Below are positions 8,080 through 15,670 of a stretch of DNA of 15,670 nt, in pieces. The stretch is from Gamarada debralockiae. Taxonomy: Eukaryota > Ascomycota > Leotiomycetes > Helotiales > Hyphodiscaceae. Both the position numbers and the translations under genes were made by a program. Each line of letters begins with the position of its first letter. Positions within the stretch are counted from its first letter, which is position 1. The DNA lies in NCBI GenBank assembly GCA_002803225.1, contig NXFV01001361.1, forward strand, positions 1 through 15,670, read 5' to 3'. Below the pieces are notes generated by a model. That model made no database searches. It worked only from the letters and a program-made list of their open reading frames with translations, and was not told the origin of the DNA.

Positions 8080-8367
8080 ATGCAGTCCCAAAACCGAGCA
8101 CAAAATCGCGTGATCAACCAGCAACCTTCAAGCCATCAAAACCTTACACCCAAAGAGATAGAGCAAGTGAGGGAGATGCAGAAATGGGAGCAAATCAGGA
8201 AGCAACGGAGAGCAGAAAATGGAATTCCAGAACCTGGTATGGAGGGTCCTTGGATTTTCGCGGCGGGATTTTGCTGACTGGTTACTCTAGATAAGTCGAC
8301 GGAGGTGAAGACTAGTAAGGCTGGTGCTTGGGCTTTGTGCTGTGGATTTTGCCTCTGTCAAGGATAG
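8080..8367 (+). CDS. Small protein with charged helix and Cys-rich C-terminus
   Basis: Two exons (8080-8236, 8291-8367) flank a 54-bp intron with a GTATGG donor, a CTGAC branch and a CTAG end, giving 77 aa. The first half is Gln/Asn-rich. A highly charged helix follows (PKEIEQVREMQKWEQIRKQRR), and after the splice the protein ends in a hydrophobic Cys cluster, AGAWALCCGFCLCQG. Without splicing the frame stops at 8275 and loses this tail. A CCxxxCxC end next to basic helices could be a palmitoylated membrane anchor; that is inference. The start is uncertain: the same frame stays open upstream with strong C-ending codon use (DALIRENAASPN...), so a 5' exon may be missing from this model. I do not recognise the family. 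Confidence 0.5.
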
Positions 8368-8961
8368 AGGGGAAACTCTCGTCTTTGGTTTTTGATGGGT
8401 TTGGGTTTGGAGATTGATACCCAGGAAGGCTACCGGCATTCATGCTGTATGTCAGAGAAGAGGACTGAGGTAGGATTGGTATTACTGTATGAAGAAGCGC
8501 TGGATGAGACTCAACATTGTAGCTGGATGATAGACCTTTGACGTTGTTATTATAAGTACACAGAAGAAGATTCTGCAAATACCCCGATACAACTACAAGG
8601 CTGCGAGTTTGATGCCGTCGAATGGCAGGCCATCGGAAACAGTACCTGATTCCAACAACCTCTGGGAAAGCTTGGGCCGTAACTCGTAACGACTCCAACT
8701 TTTTCATTCTATCTCCTAACAAGGTTATGCAACTCAAAATAATGAAAGTAACTCTAAATATGAGACTCCGCAGGATCTGTGATCAGATTCACAATGAGGA
8801 ACAATTCCCGAGCTGCCGTCAATACGGCACAGCTTATGGGAAGATGGAAGCCAAGCACGGTCCTAGGTAAGCTGGGTTTATTTACCTCGCGATGATCCAC
8901 CTTCACGACCTCCAACTCTCCGCCTCCTTCACAACTACCTCGTTGAGCTTCAATCGCGACC
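8368..8961. other. Intergenic region before the terpene cyclase-like gene
   Basis: A minus-strand open frame (8312-8737) overlaps the 3' exon of the preceding gene and has no protein-like pattern, so it is not called. The ~80 bp before 8962 are CT-rich and end in a strong start context (GCGACCATGG). No clear TATA box is seen. Confidence 0.5.
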
Positions 8962-9832
8962 ATGGGTTCCAATGACATCCCGCCTACGCATATCCCCTCT
9001 CACGTCGTCCCAACATGTAACCTGCTCCTGCAAATCGGAGGCTCCTTATGGACGCTGTGCTACATTCTTCTCTGGCGCCAATCCATAAAAACGCGCTCCT
9101 ACGGCATGCCCCTCTTCGCGCTCTCCTTCAACTTCGCATGGGAAGTAATCTACGCGCTCTTCGTCGCCGAAGCCCTTCTCGAACAGATCGTGTTCGGAAT
9201 CTGGCTCTTACTCGATTGCGCAATGATATACGGCGTCCTCAAGTACGGAAGGAGAGAATGGGATCATGCGCCAGTTATTAAGAGGAATTTGGGGACGGTG
9301 ATACTGGTGATGACGGTGTATGCTGCGGTGGGCCATTGGGCGTTTGCGAAGTGGTGGATTGATAATGATGTTGGGAAGAGAGAGGGGAAATTTTATAAGG
9401 GGGTTGTGGGGCCGGATACGACGGAGTTGGGGTTTTGGAGTGCCGCACTCAGTCAGGCTTATCTGAGTGCTGCTAGTTTAGGACAACTGTTGATCAGACA
9501 GCATTCTGGGGGTGTGAGTTGGGGGGTTTGGTAAGTATATGGATTGGATTGTTTAATAGGGAGATGCTGACTGACTATGCAGGGCTACGCGAGCGTTTGG
9601 ATCGGTTACGGGGATGTATATGAATTATGCTTGGGCATGGTACTTTTGGAGAGAGGCTCATGAGTACTTCATGTCACCGTTCAGCGTCTTCCTCTGGGGA
9701 ACTGGATTGGTCTGTGACTTGATATATCCGTTCGTGCTGTATCAGGTCCAGAAGACTGAGAAGATACTGCCGGACGGTAGTAGAGTCAGAGGAGATAGTA
9801 CCACGCAGAAGAAGGACGTAAAGAAAGCTTAG
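8962..9832 (+). CDS. Pyr4/PaxB-type integral membrane terpene cyclase-like protein
   Basis: Two exons (8962-9530, 9583-9832) join in phase 2 across a 52-bp intron with tandem CTGAC branch sites, giving 272 aa. About seven hydrophobic helices span residues ~15-245. The pattern matches the small membrane terpene cyclases of meroterpenoid and indole-diterpene pathways (Pyr4, PaxB, AusL). The acidic residue of helix 2 in SFNFAWEVIYALF (E61) and that of the last helix in GLVCDLIYPFVLY (D235) correspond to the two residues proposed for epoxide or alkene protonation in Pyr4 (E63, D218). MNYAWAWYFW (~203-212) is another family-like stretch. A basic cytosolic tail (RVRGDSTTQKKDVKKA) follows. Many fungi carry members outside any cluster, and no partner prenyltransferase, GGPP synthase or epoxidase is seen here, so the true substrate is unknown. 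Confidence 0.82.
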
Positions 9833-10168
9833 CGAAAGTAGAGGGTTGCTAGATATTTGCGAGATGCTTTATTTTACTTCGAGCTTTTGACGGGACGAGC
9901 AGCGAACTGTTGGAGATACCGGTAATCATCGACGTGACATTACAGCCAGACATAGAAGGTGCATAGCCATACAACACAATATAACTTTGATAGCCGATGA
10001 TTGCAATCCAAATACCATTTCTCCTTATTTATCCTTAGCTTTGGAATAATTGCACAAAGGCAAGCCATTTGTATCTCATCTTCCTTACAGTCCCATCAAT
10101 CTCCAGTGAAATATCCTCCAGGCCATCGACCGTGACGCCAAACGCCATCCATATCACCAATCCATCAC
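9833..10168. other. Convergent 3' intergenic region
   Basis: This lies between the 3' ends of the plus-strand terpene cyclase-like gene and the minus-strand small conserved gene. It is AT-rich in its middle, as expected for polyadenylation regions on both strands. No gene or repeat is seen. Confidence 0.6.
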
Positions 10169-10660
10169 TCACTCTTCAGCCTCTCCCTCCATATCAAAAT
10201 TATCCTCATAACTACTCCACTCAACACTAAACACCGGCTCTCCAAACTCCTCCCCATTCTCCAAAAACGCAAAAGCAATGACCGCCCCATCCTTCAACCC
10301 CAAACTCTTCGGACACTCCTTTAGTCCCCCAGAAGTAGTGTCTAATTCTGTCCATCCTTTGCTAGGCTCGTAGATATCGATGGGGACGCCGAGAGCAACT
10401 TCGTTGATCGAGTCTGGTATTGGTTTTGGATCGGGGGAAGTGGTAAGAGGGAGGCCTTGGGGATAGCGCTCGCGGAGGACGGTGAGAAGGTCCTTTTTGA
10501 TGGTGATGAAGGGGGTGAGAGCGTCGGCGAAGAGGAGGATCGTGTGTTTTCCGTGTTTGAGACGGAGGGTCCAGTCTGTTGGTTCGACTTCGTCTTTTGC
10601 CTGGACAGGATCGTCAGCATTTGAGGATTTGGCGCAGGAAGCCAACTAAGCTCTTACCAT
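10169..10660 (-). CDS. Small conserved-looking protein, possible ubiquitin-like fold
   Basis: The ATG at 10660-10658 is directly followed by GTAAGA, so coding exon 1 is the start codon alone. A 57-bp intron (10657-10601; CTGAC branch, CCAG end) leads into exon 2 (10600-10169), giving 144 aa. The frame also runs upstream of 10600, but with no ATG, which supports the splice. The protein opens MAKDEVEPTDWTLRLKHGKH. Alternating hydrophobic strands follow (WTLRLK, HTILLFAD), then a helix (IKKDLLTVLRERYP), then strands (VPIDIYEP, GAVIAFAFLE) and an acidic tail ending EGEAEE. That order resembles a beta-grasp (ubiquitin-like) domain, but this is inference. It has no signal peptide or membrane helix. 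It is transcribed divergently from the Tim17-like gene, with 225 bp between starts. Confidence 0.82.
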
Positions 10661-10885
10661 ATTGAACCCTTAATGGCTCTCTGTTATCGTGTAAAGAGTT
10701 GAAGAGGTCGTGGTTGCAGCATGGATGATGTGAGAACTCTCCGATTGAAGTTGATTTGCTTTGTGCGAAGCGACGCGAAGGAAGAACACGAAAGCAGCTG
10801 ATCCGACAAGGTTTGTGAGACATTTGCAACCCTCCAGCCTTGCCCAACTCCAACGTCCCTTCATCACCTCAATTGACCGCTCACC
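10661..10885. promoter_or_regulatory. Shared divergent promoter
   Basis: The 225 bp between the two divergent start codons must contain the leaders and core promoters of both genes. No TATA box is obvious on either strand, which suits housekeeping expression. A GCGAAGCGACGCGAAG direct near-repeat lies near the middle (about 10766-10781) as a candidate regulatory motif. Confidence 0.55.
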
Positions 10886-11560
10886 ATGGCCGAAGATGAG
10901 GAGGCCGAGAAGAGGGCTCGAGCTCTTTGGCGGGAGGAGGAAATACGACAGCTGCGAATAGATTCACGATTTTCCCTCCCATTCGGCATGCGTCTCCCTC
11001 TCGCGACATCACTCTCCTTTCTCGTCGGTATGGGCTTGGGACTCTCGCATGGCAGTCAGGTCGCTGGATTACGATTTCGAGCAGAGAATGCGCATAGGTT
11101 ACCGTCTACGCCTACAGGGTGGTACCTCTATCACAAGAGCAAGAATTATCAAATGGCTTTTGGGGGGGTTAAGGAGGGCATGAAGATGGGTGCGAAGGTT
11201 AGCTTTTGGACTGCTGGCTTTTTCAGTATTGAGGAGGTCTTCGACCGATATAGAGGGACGAAGGATTTTATCAATACGGTTATTGCGAGTCTCACTGTCG
11301 CTGGGGGGTTTAGTCTCTACAGTACGCTCCCTTTACTCCTCGCGCACTCCTCGACATCCCACTGATGACACATAGACCGATTCCCGGTCATAACTGCAGC
11401 GAGAACGGCGAAAAGTGGATTAGCTATAGGATTGGCATATGGATTGGCACAAGACGCAGTAGGAGCCATGAAGGGAAGAAAGCCGAGATACGTGGAGTGG
11501 ATTCAGCGAAAGACACGACGAAAAGCCGATATGAAGCCAGAGCAAACTGGAATGGCATGA
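10886..11560 (+). CDS. Tim17/22/23-superfamily-like membrane protein
   Basis: Two exons (10886-11321, 11376-11560) join in phase 1 across a 54-bp intron (CTGATG branch), giving 206 aa. An acidic/basic N-terminus is followed by a hydrophobic segment LPLATSLSFLVGMGLGLS (~37-54), then KNYQMAFGGVKEGMKMGAKVSFWTAGFFSIEEVFDRYR (~86-123). Further hydrophobic segments follow at ~127-145 (FINTVIASLTVAGGFSLY) and ~152-176 (TAARTAKSGLAIGLAYGLAQD). The small-residue-rich GxxxG-like helices and the order of segments resemble Tim17/Tim22/Tim23-type mitochondrial inner-membrane proteins, so a mitochondrial membrane location is likely. It lacks the Cys pairs of some translocase members, and I would not assign it to a particular translocase. 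Without the splice the frame stops at 11363 and loses the last helix. Confidence 0.72.
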
Positions 11561-11884
11561 CCGCTTCAATTACGATTTTGATTTGTCTCGTATTACCCTT
11601 TTTCTCCAACCAGCTCACGGAGATGGTCTTCTCAAAGAAAGCGGGGCTGCAGTTGCGGCTCTCGTCGGTTTAAGCTTGACAAGCCTCGATTTGGATGGGA
11701 TAACTACATTGCCCCTCAACGGCTTCTCGTCCTGTACTAACATGCCGAAGTCGCTGTTTTGTTGGGAGTGAATATTTATTTAATATTCTGTTTCCTATTC
11801 TCTTCATTGTCTCTTCAATTCCAGTTTGTGCAACCAATTTCTTCCAATTCCCGCACCCCGTCCATCGTCACATCCCACTTTACG
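11561..11884 (+). other. Promoter region of the proline dehydrogenase gene
   Basis: This 324-bp gap follows the Tim17-like stop and precedes the ATG at 11885 on the same strand. An AT-rich element (TATTTATTTAATATT, ~11774-11788) and then a CT-rich leader make a plausible core promoter. No gene is visible. Confidence 0.5.
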
Positions 11885-13392
11885 ATGGCGGGGTCAACAA
11901 AGTGTACCTTCCAGGCGAAGAAGGCAATTGCAATTCACTTTAGGAATCTCTCATCGCAAAGTTTGCGTCGTCAATCATCTTTGGCTGCCGAACATGCCTC
12001 TTCTACAAGCAAATTCTCTTTATCAGAAGCGCCAGTCCTCTCCAATCCACCACCCAACCTTCCAAAATCCGCTCCTCTCTCAATTCTCCCCTTGAGCGCG
12101 ATCGTTCGATCACTCGCGATAACCTCAATTTCCTCTTCGCGAGTAAGTAATAACCAATTTCCCCTTGAACATGATCTAAAATCCTCCAGGTCCTACTCGG
12201 ACCTTCTCTCGCAATAATGTCCACCCTCGCACACTCACAATCGCCAATCTTATCCCCCGACAAGAACCCCCTCCTCCGCTTCTTCCTCAAACATACATTC
12301 TACAAGCAATTCTGCGCCGGCGAAAATGCAACCGAAGTCAACCAAACCATCACCGGACTGAAAGACATCGGTTTCAAAGGTGTCATATTAGGCTACGCAC
12401 GCGAAGTCGTGCTCGACGAGAAACAAAAGGAGGATCTCGCGTCATGTGGGCAGGATGAGGCAGCAGAAGCTTGTATACGGAATGAGATTATCCCCTGGGC
12501 GAAAGGCACGCTGGAGACTGTTCGACTGGCTAGCCAGACGGATTTTGTTGCTCTAAAGTTTACAGGGGCGGGAAGTCAGGCGCTTTATGATTTGTCGAGG
12601 CAAACAGGTCCAAGTAAGGCGCTGGGCGAGGCGATCGATTCGATTTGCACGCTGGCTAGTTCGAGGGGCGTAAGGTTACTCTTTGATGCCGAGCAGAATG
12701 CTGTGCAAGCTGGTATCGATACCTGGACTTTGAACTACATGCGGAAATACAACAAGAAAGGGAGTGGGAAGGCGGTGGTTTACGGTACTTACCAGGCATA
12801 CCTCAAAGCTACGCCTTCGGTGTTGGCTTCTCATTTGGCTGTTGCTAGGAAGGAGGGATTTACCCTTGGTGTGAAGTTGGTCAGAGGAGCGTACCTGGGT
12901 TCGGATCCGAGACATCTCATTCATGATACGAAGACCGATACCGATAATGCTTATAATGGCATTGCGGAAAGTCTTGTGCGGAGATCTTATGGTTCGATTT
13001 TGAAGCCTGCGGATGGAGAGACGGAATTCCCTTCTGTTAACGCTGTCCTGGCTGGACACAACCATACTTCTGTCCGGAAAGTCCAAGCCTTACGAACACT
13101 TCAAGCGCAGAATGGGGAGGAGCAAACCGACCTTGTCTATGCCCAGTTGCAAGGCATGGCAGACGAAGTCTCCTGCGAACTTGTCCAAGCTGGACTGGTG
13201 GCGGAAGGAGAGAAAGTGGATATTCCCAAGGCTTACAAGTACTTGGTCTGGGGCACAACTGGGGAGTGTATGAAATATCTTCTGAGAAGAGCGCAAGAGA
13301 ATAGAGATGCTGTGGAGAGAACGAAGGAGGGAAGGAACGCTATGGCCAGGGAGTTGGTTAGGAGATGCAAAAACGCATTTGGTTTGGCGTGA
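11885..13392 (+). CDS. PUT1: Proline dehydrogenase, mitochondrial
   Basis: Two exons (11885-12142, 12190-13392) joined in phase 0 across a 47-bp intron give 486 aa. It oxidises L-proline to pyrroline-5-carboxylate with FAD and feeds electrons to the respiratory chain, the first step of proline catabolism. Exon 1 carries a basic, Ser/Arg-rich mitochondrial leader (KKAIAIHFRNLSSQSLRRQS). Conserved PRODH elements follow: NPLLRFFLKHTFYKQFCAGE (~112-131), barrel strand FDAEQ (251-255), KLVRGAYLGSDPR (315-327), AGHNHTS (374-380), QLQGMADEV (405-413) and the substrate-binding LLRRAQENRD (450-459). The linker before KAYKYLVWGTTGE matches the family. Length is normal. The ATG at 12217 is in frame but would drop the leader, so the upstream exon is preferred. 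The partner P5C dehydrogenase is not in the window. Confidence 0.96.
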
Positions 13393-13447
13393 AGGAAACA
13401 GAACAGCATTGATAATTGATGATTAACGCCACTAGACTTTTGAGCGT

Positions 13448-13866
13448 TCATAGATGAATATTAAATTTGAAATATCCCCCTTCCATCTCAAGTGAAAGTG
13501 GGCTGGGTATGTCAATACCTAGTTTCCTTCCCCAGAGTAGCGGACTAAGTATGTCCCTCACTCCCTCCAGAAATTCAGGAGCGTCCTTGCTTGATATGAG
13601 CCCTTGGTACTCGTATGTGAGGCTGATTCCACGGTCACTGAGGAGAGGGTTCGTGCACGTGGCCCGTGCAGCGCGAAATTCTGGAATACACAAATATGAG
13701 CTGTGTAATAGGCTATGGCAGAAGTCTTCTCTGCCGCTTGGGAGGTCCAATCAATCACCGGTACTCGTTCTAATGTCAAGTTGGTGAAGCTTTACCAATG
13801 AAGCTTAGCTTCAGGCTTCCTCGAGGCGTTTTGACGAAGTACATCCGCTGCAGAGTTATACGACAT
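13448..13866 (-). CDS. Tentative orphan two-exon gene
   Basis: An ATG at 13866 (TCGTCATGTCG) opens exon 1 (to 13796). A GTAAAG donor and an AAG acceptor at 13737 define a 59-bp intron, and exon 2 (13736-13448) ends in TGA. The two exons sum to exactly 120 codons (119 aa). Exon 2 has C/G-ending codons and a protein-like sequence (GISLTYEYQGLI, DAPEFLEGVRDILSPLLWG, PLSLEMEGGYFKFNI), with no signal peptide or membrane helix. I do not recognise it. Weak points: the acceptor is AAG, no strong CTRAY branch site is seen, and a second fairly clean frame overlaps it at 13558-13779. It could be a remnant of a larger gene. It is convergent with proline dehydrogenase (55 bp between stops). Confidence 0.35.
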
Positions 13867-14374
13867 GACGACAAGGTTCATTCAAGGCCGTTGCAACCTC
13901 ATGTTGTCCATTGTCCAAGTCCCGTCCAGCATCAGCATCTTTTGGTGGAACTCACATCTGATTGTTCCTCAGCTCATAAGATTCAATCAATTTTCCGCTT
14001 TCTAATGTTGGACTTGAGATCTATATTATCAAGAACCCTTGTTTTAATGCTGTCGTCGTATCCAACGATACGGATGAGACCGTCTTGGGGCCTGTTCTGT
14101 TCGGCCTACCGTATTAATTGATTTATTGACCAGTTCATTCTATAAAAAATCCCTCCTATAAGAAACGGTTCTGATTGACCGAAATGCACTACAGGGGTGT
14201 TATAAGAACGTAGTGGGGTCCTAAATTCTTCCCTCACTAAGGCTTGAACCAGTTCAAACCCCTCTTATTTTATACCATTTTCAGGGTATAATCCTCCTGT
14301 CAAAAAGAGTGCACCGACTCTACATCTGGGAGAATAACCTGATTGTACGGAAGAGGGTTGCAAGAATTCATCGT
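13867..14374. other. AT-rich intergenic DNA with small inverted repeats
   Basis: No supported gene. Short perfect inverted repeats cluster at 14187-14290: CACTAC/GTAGTG (14187-14192, 14210-14215), TTGAAC/GTTCAA around 14243-14256, and TATACC/GGTATA (14271-14276, 14285-14290). A TATAAGAA motif occurs twice (about 14158 and 14201). This may be a decayed non-autonomous element beside the transposon. A minus-strand fragment at about 13870-13955 (KDADAGRDLDNGQHEV...) looks somewhat protein-like but cannot be joined to anything with confidence. Confidence 0.4.
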
Positions 14375-14388
14375 CACCCCCCTTGCAA
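14375..14388 (+). repeat. Left terminal inverted repeat of the transposon
   Basis: CACCCCCCTTGCAA pairs with the reverse complement of 15658-15670 (CACCCCCCTGCAA) with one single-base indel. Beyond this the two ends diverge, so the recognisable TIR is about 14 bp. Confidence 0.75.
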
Positions 14389-14502
14389 GGCGGTGAGCCA
14401 AGATAGGCATAGTTTCGCTGCCCTTCTATGCGATTCTACAATTCCTCTGAGTATACTGTACCTTCATTCTGATATTCCACTTCGTAGCTCAATTAATACA
14501 CA

Positions 14503-15630
14503 ATGGCACGAGTTCCAAAGCCAAAGACGACACGAAAAGAGCATAAGACACCGAGGCGCGTACGATATCGATATCTTGTCCTAGAAGAAGGCAAAAACCA
14601 GACAGAAGCAGCCCAAATCCTTTAGCTTAAACGCACTACAGCCAGAGAATGGCTCCACAACCACAATTTAGACCGACGCACACGACGGACTAGCAAGAGA
14701 CTTGGTAGACATCCTATTATATTAGACAAGAAGATCCAAGAGATAATCGAATGGATGACAGGTCATTATGAACGTCGGACTATGCCATTACAAGAGATCG
14801 CAAAAGCTCATGGAATCATAGCCTGCGATAACACGATCTTAGCTACATTTGCGCGTTACGGATATCATTACCACACACTTGATTGTAAGCCATTCCTCTC
14901 ACAAGCTACAAAACTAAAGCGCTGGACGTTCTTAATTGCAAATTAGGACTGACCTAAAGAGTACTAGAGAAAAGGGCTATGCTGTAATGAATCAACAGTT
15001 AAGACAAATATACGCCGGCGGCGGAAGCTCTTACGAAAAAGAGGAGAAAGACGACGTCTCGATTGTATCTAATTCACATTTATAAGCGGTCGCGAATTAG
15101 TACATTGTTTTGCTGCGATTGGGTATAACTTTAAGAGCCGGCTACTCTTTCTCTCAACTAAAGGACAAGGCAAAGGGTTTACACAGCAGAAATACGAGGC
15201 ACAGGTCTTGCGAGGAGAGCTTAGGGACATTTGCATACAACTACATAAAGAGAAGCAATTGCTAGGGGAGTTCTGCTGTGATAAAGACTATTTTGTTGTT
15301 GAAGACGGAAGCCGGGTTCATGGCAGAAAGGACACACGAAGGAACCAAGGTCTTTGTAATAAAGCACGAGTCGAATGCTATATTACTACGATCGATTGGC
15401 CTCCCTCGTCGCCTAATCTTAATCCAATCGAGAATATCTGGCGTATCCTTAAGCAGCATTTACGGAATCGGAAGCCATATGGCGGCTAGAGCCTTATAGA
15501 GTTAAAGGAAGCAGTACAAGATATCTGGGAGAATGAAATACGCGTGGAAGACTTTAATCATTATATAAATTCTTTGCCAGAAAGGCTGCGATTAGTTAGA
15601 CTTAGAAGAGGTGCTCAAACGCACTGGTAA
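14503..15630 (+). pseudogene. Tc1/mariner transposase pseudogene with six stops
   Basis: One continuous frame of 376 codons runs from ATG 14503 to TAA 15628, interrupted by stops at 14623, 14944, 14950, 14965, 15070 and 15487, with no frameshift. It shows an N-terminal helix-turn-helix region (NQTEAAQIL…TTAREWL), a second DNA-binding part (…IQEIIEWMTGHYERRTMPLQEI) and then the DDE-type core. The first catalytic Asp has become Asn (14986, in NEST). The second acidic site, VVEDGSRVHG (Asp at 15304), remains. NLNPIENIW keeps its Glu (15430) but has Asn where the family has Asp before LNPIE. The stops at 14944, 14965 and 15487 read as TGG-to-TAG and that at 15070 as CAA-to-TAA, the RIP signature. 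It is inactive. The frame ends in the family-like RRGAQTHW. Confidence 0.92.
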
Positions 15631-15657
15631 TAGCAGCATGTGGCAGTATAATTAGTG

Positions 15658-15670
15658 TTGCAGGGGGGTG
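15658..15670 (-). repeat. Right terminal inverted repeat of the transposon
   Basis: TTGCAGGGGGGTG at the window edge is the inverted partner of the left terminus at 14375-14388. The element may extend a few bases beyond the window. Confidence 0.72.

Larger units (their letters stand above)
14375..15670 (+). mobile_element. Tc1/mariner-type DNA transposon, RIP-damaged
   Basis: The element runs from a CACCCCCC-type terminus at 14375 to its inverted copy at the last bases of the window, about 1.3 kb in total. It encloses a single transposase frame in the plus orientation. Size, one-gene layout and transposase motifs fit a fungal Tc1/mariner element. No TA dinucleotide directly flanks the left end (…CATCGT before 14375), so the expected TA target duplication is mutated, the true end is slightly elsewhere, or the right flank outside the window would be needed to see it. 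Confidence 0.8.

Noticed and set aside
8312..8737. 141-codon minus-strand frame
   Set aside because: It overlaps the Cys-tail exon, has no recognisable pattern and lies mostly in intergenic DNA.
4059..9832. Secondary-metabolite gene cluster (monooxygenase plus terpene cyclase)
   Set aside because: Only two genes of suitable type occur, with a Nudix enzyme and a small unknown gene between them. There is no prenyltransferase, synthase, P450, transporter or regulator in the window.
13558..13779. 73-codon minus frame (VIDWTSQAAEK...) overlapping the orphan gene
   Set aside because: It has no ATG start (TTG), and the alternative frame gives a longer, cleaner product with a consistent splice model. 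Kept only as a caution on that call.
14187..14260. tRNA- or SINE-like gene suggested by an AGTTCAAACCCC B-box-like stretch
   Set aside because: No matching A box at the right distance and no cloverleaf stems can be drawn; the nearby pairs are only short hairpins.
14309..14584. 91-codon frame running into the transposon
   Set aside because: It crosses the left terminal repeat and overlaps the transposase start in another frame, so it is a chance open frame.

Overview
The window is filamentous-ascomycete (Pezizomycotina) nuclear DNA. The genes are split by many very short introns (46-59 bp) with GTAAGT/GTATGT-like donors and CTRAY branch sites. The gene families are typically fungal, and a dead Tc1/mariner copy carries the G-to-A/C-to-T scars expected from RIP. 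I cannot name the species; a Leotiomycete-like fungus is a guess.

Layout, left to right. 1-1215: non-coding, with hairpin-forming inverted repeats at the extreme left and a TATA box for the first gene. 1216-2047 (+): a secreted, low-complexity Ala/Asn/Gly-rich protein built from repeated phase-0 exons whose introns were duplicated with them. 2239-3471 (-): a SLATT-type two-transmembrane protein with a duplicated coiled-coil tail, convergent with the first gene. 4059-5481 (-): a group A FAD-dependent (salicylate hydroxylase-like) monooxygenase with three exons. 5875-7027 (-): a NUDT19-like Nudix hydrolase with three exons ending in a peroxisomal AKL tripeptide. 8080-8367 (+): a small protein with a charged helix and a Cys-rich tail; its 5' end is uncertain. 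8962-9832 (+): a Pyr4/PaxB-type integral-membrane terpene cyclase-like protein with both catalytic acidic residues. 10169-10660 (-): a small conserved-looking protein whose first coding exon is only the ATG. 10886-11560 (+): a Tim17/22/23-superfamily-like membrane protein, sharing a 225-bp divergent promoter with the previous gene. 11885-13392 (+): mitochondrial proline dehydrogenase. 13448-13866 (-): a tentative two-exon orphan gene. 14375-15670: a RIP-damaged Tc1/mariner-type transposon.

There is no operon logic here. Proline dehydrogenase, the Tim17-like protein and the Nudix enzyme look like ordinary organelle housekeeping (mitochondrion, mitochondrion, peroxisome). The monooxygenase and the terpene cyclase-like gene are of types seen in secondary metabolism, but they lie 3.5 kb apart with unrelated genes between them and no synthase or prenyltransferase in view. 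The most unusual items are the exon-intron module gene, the SLATT protein with its 54-residue duplicated coiled coil, and a coding-strand C-rich to G-rich switch inside several genes on both strands.
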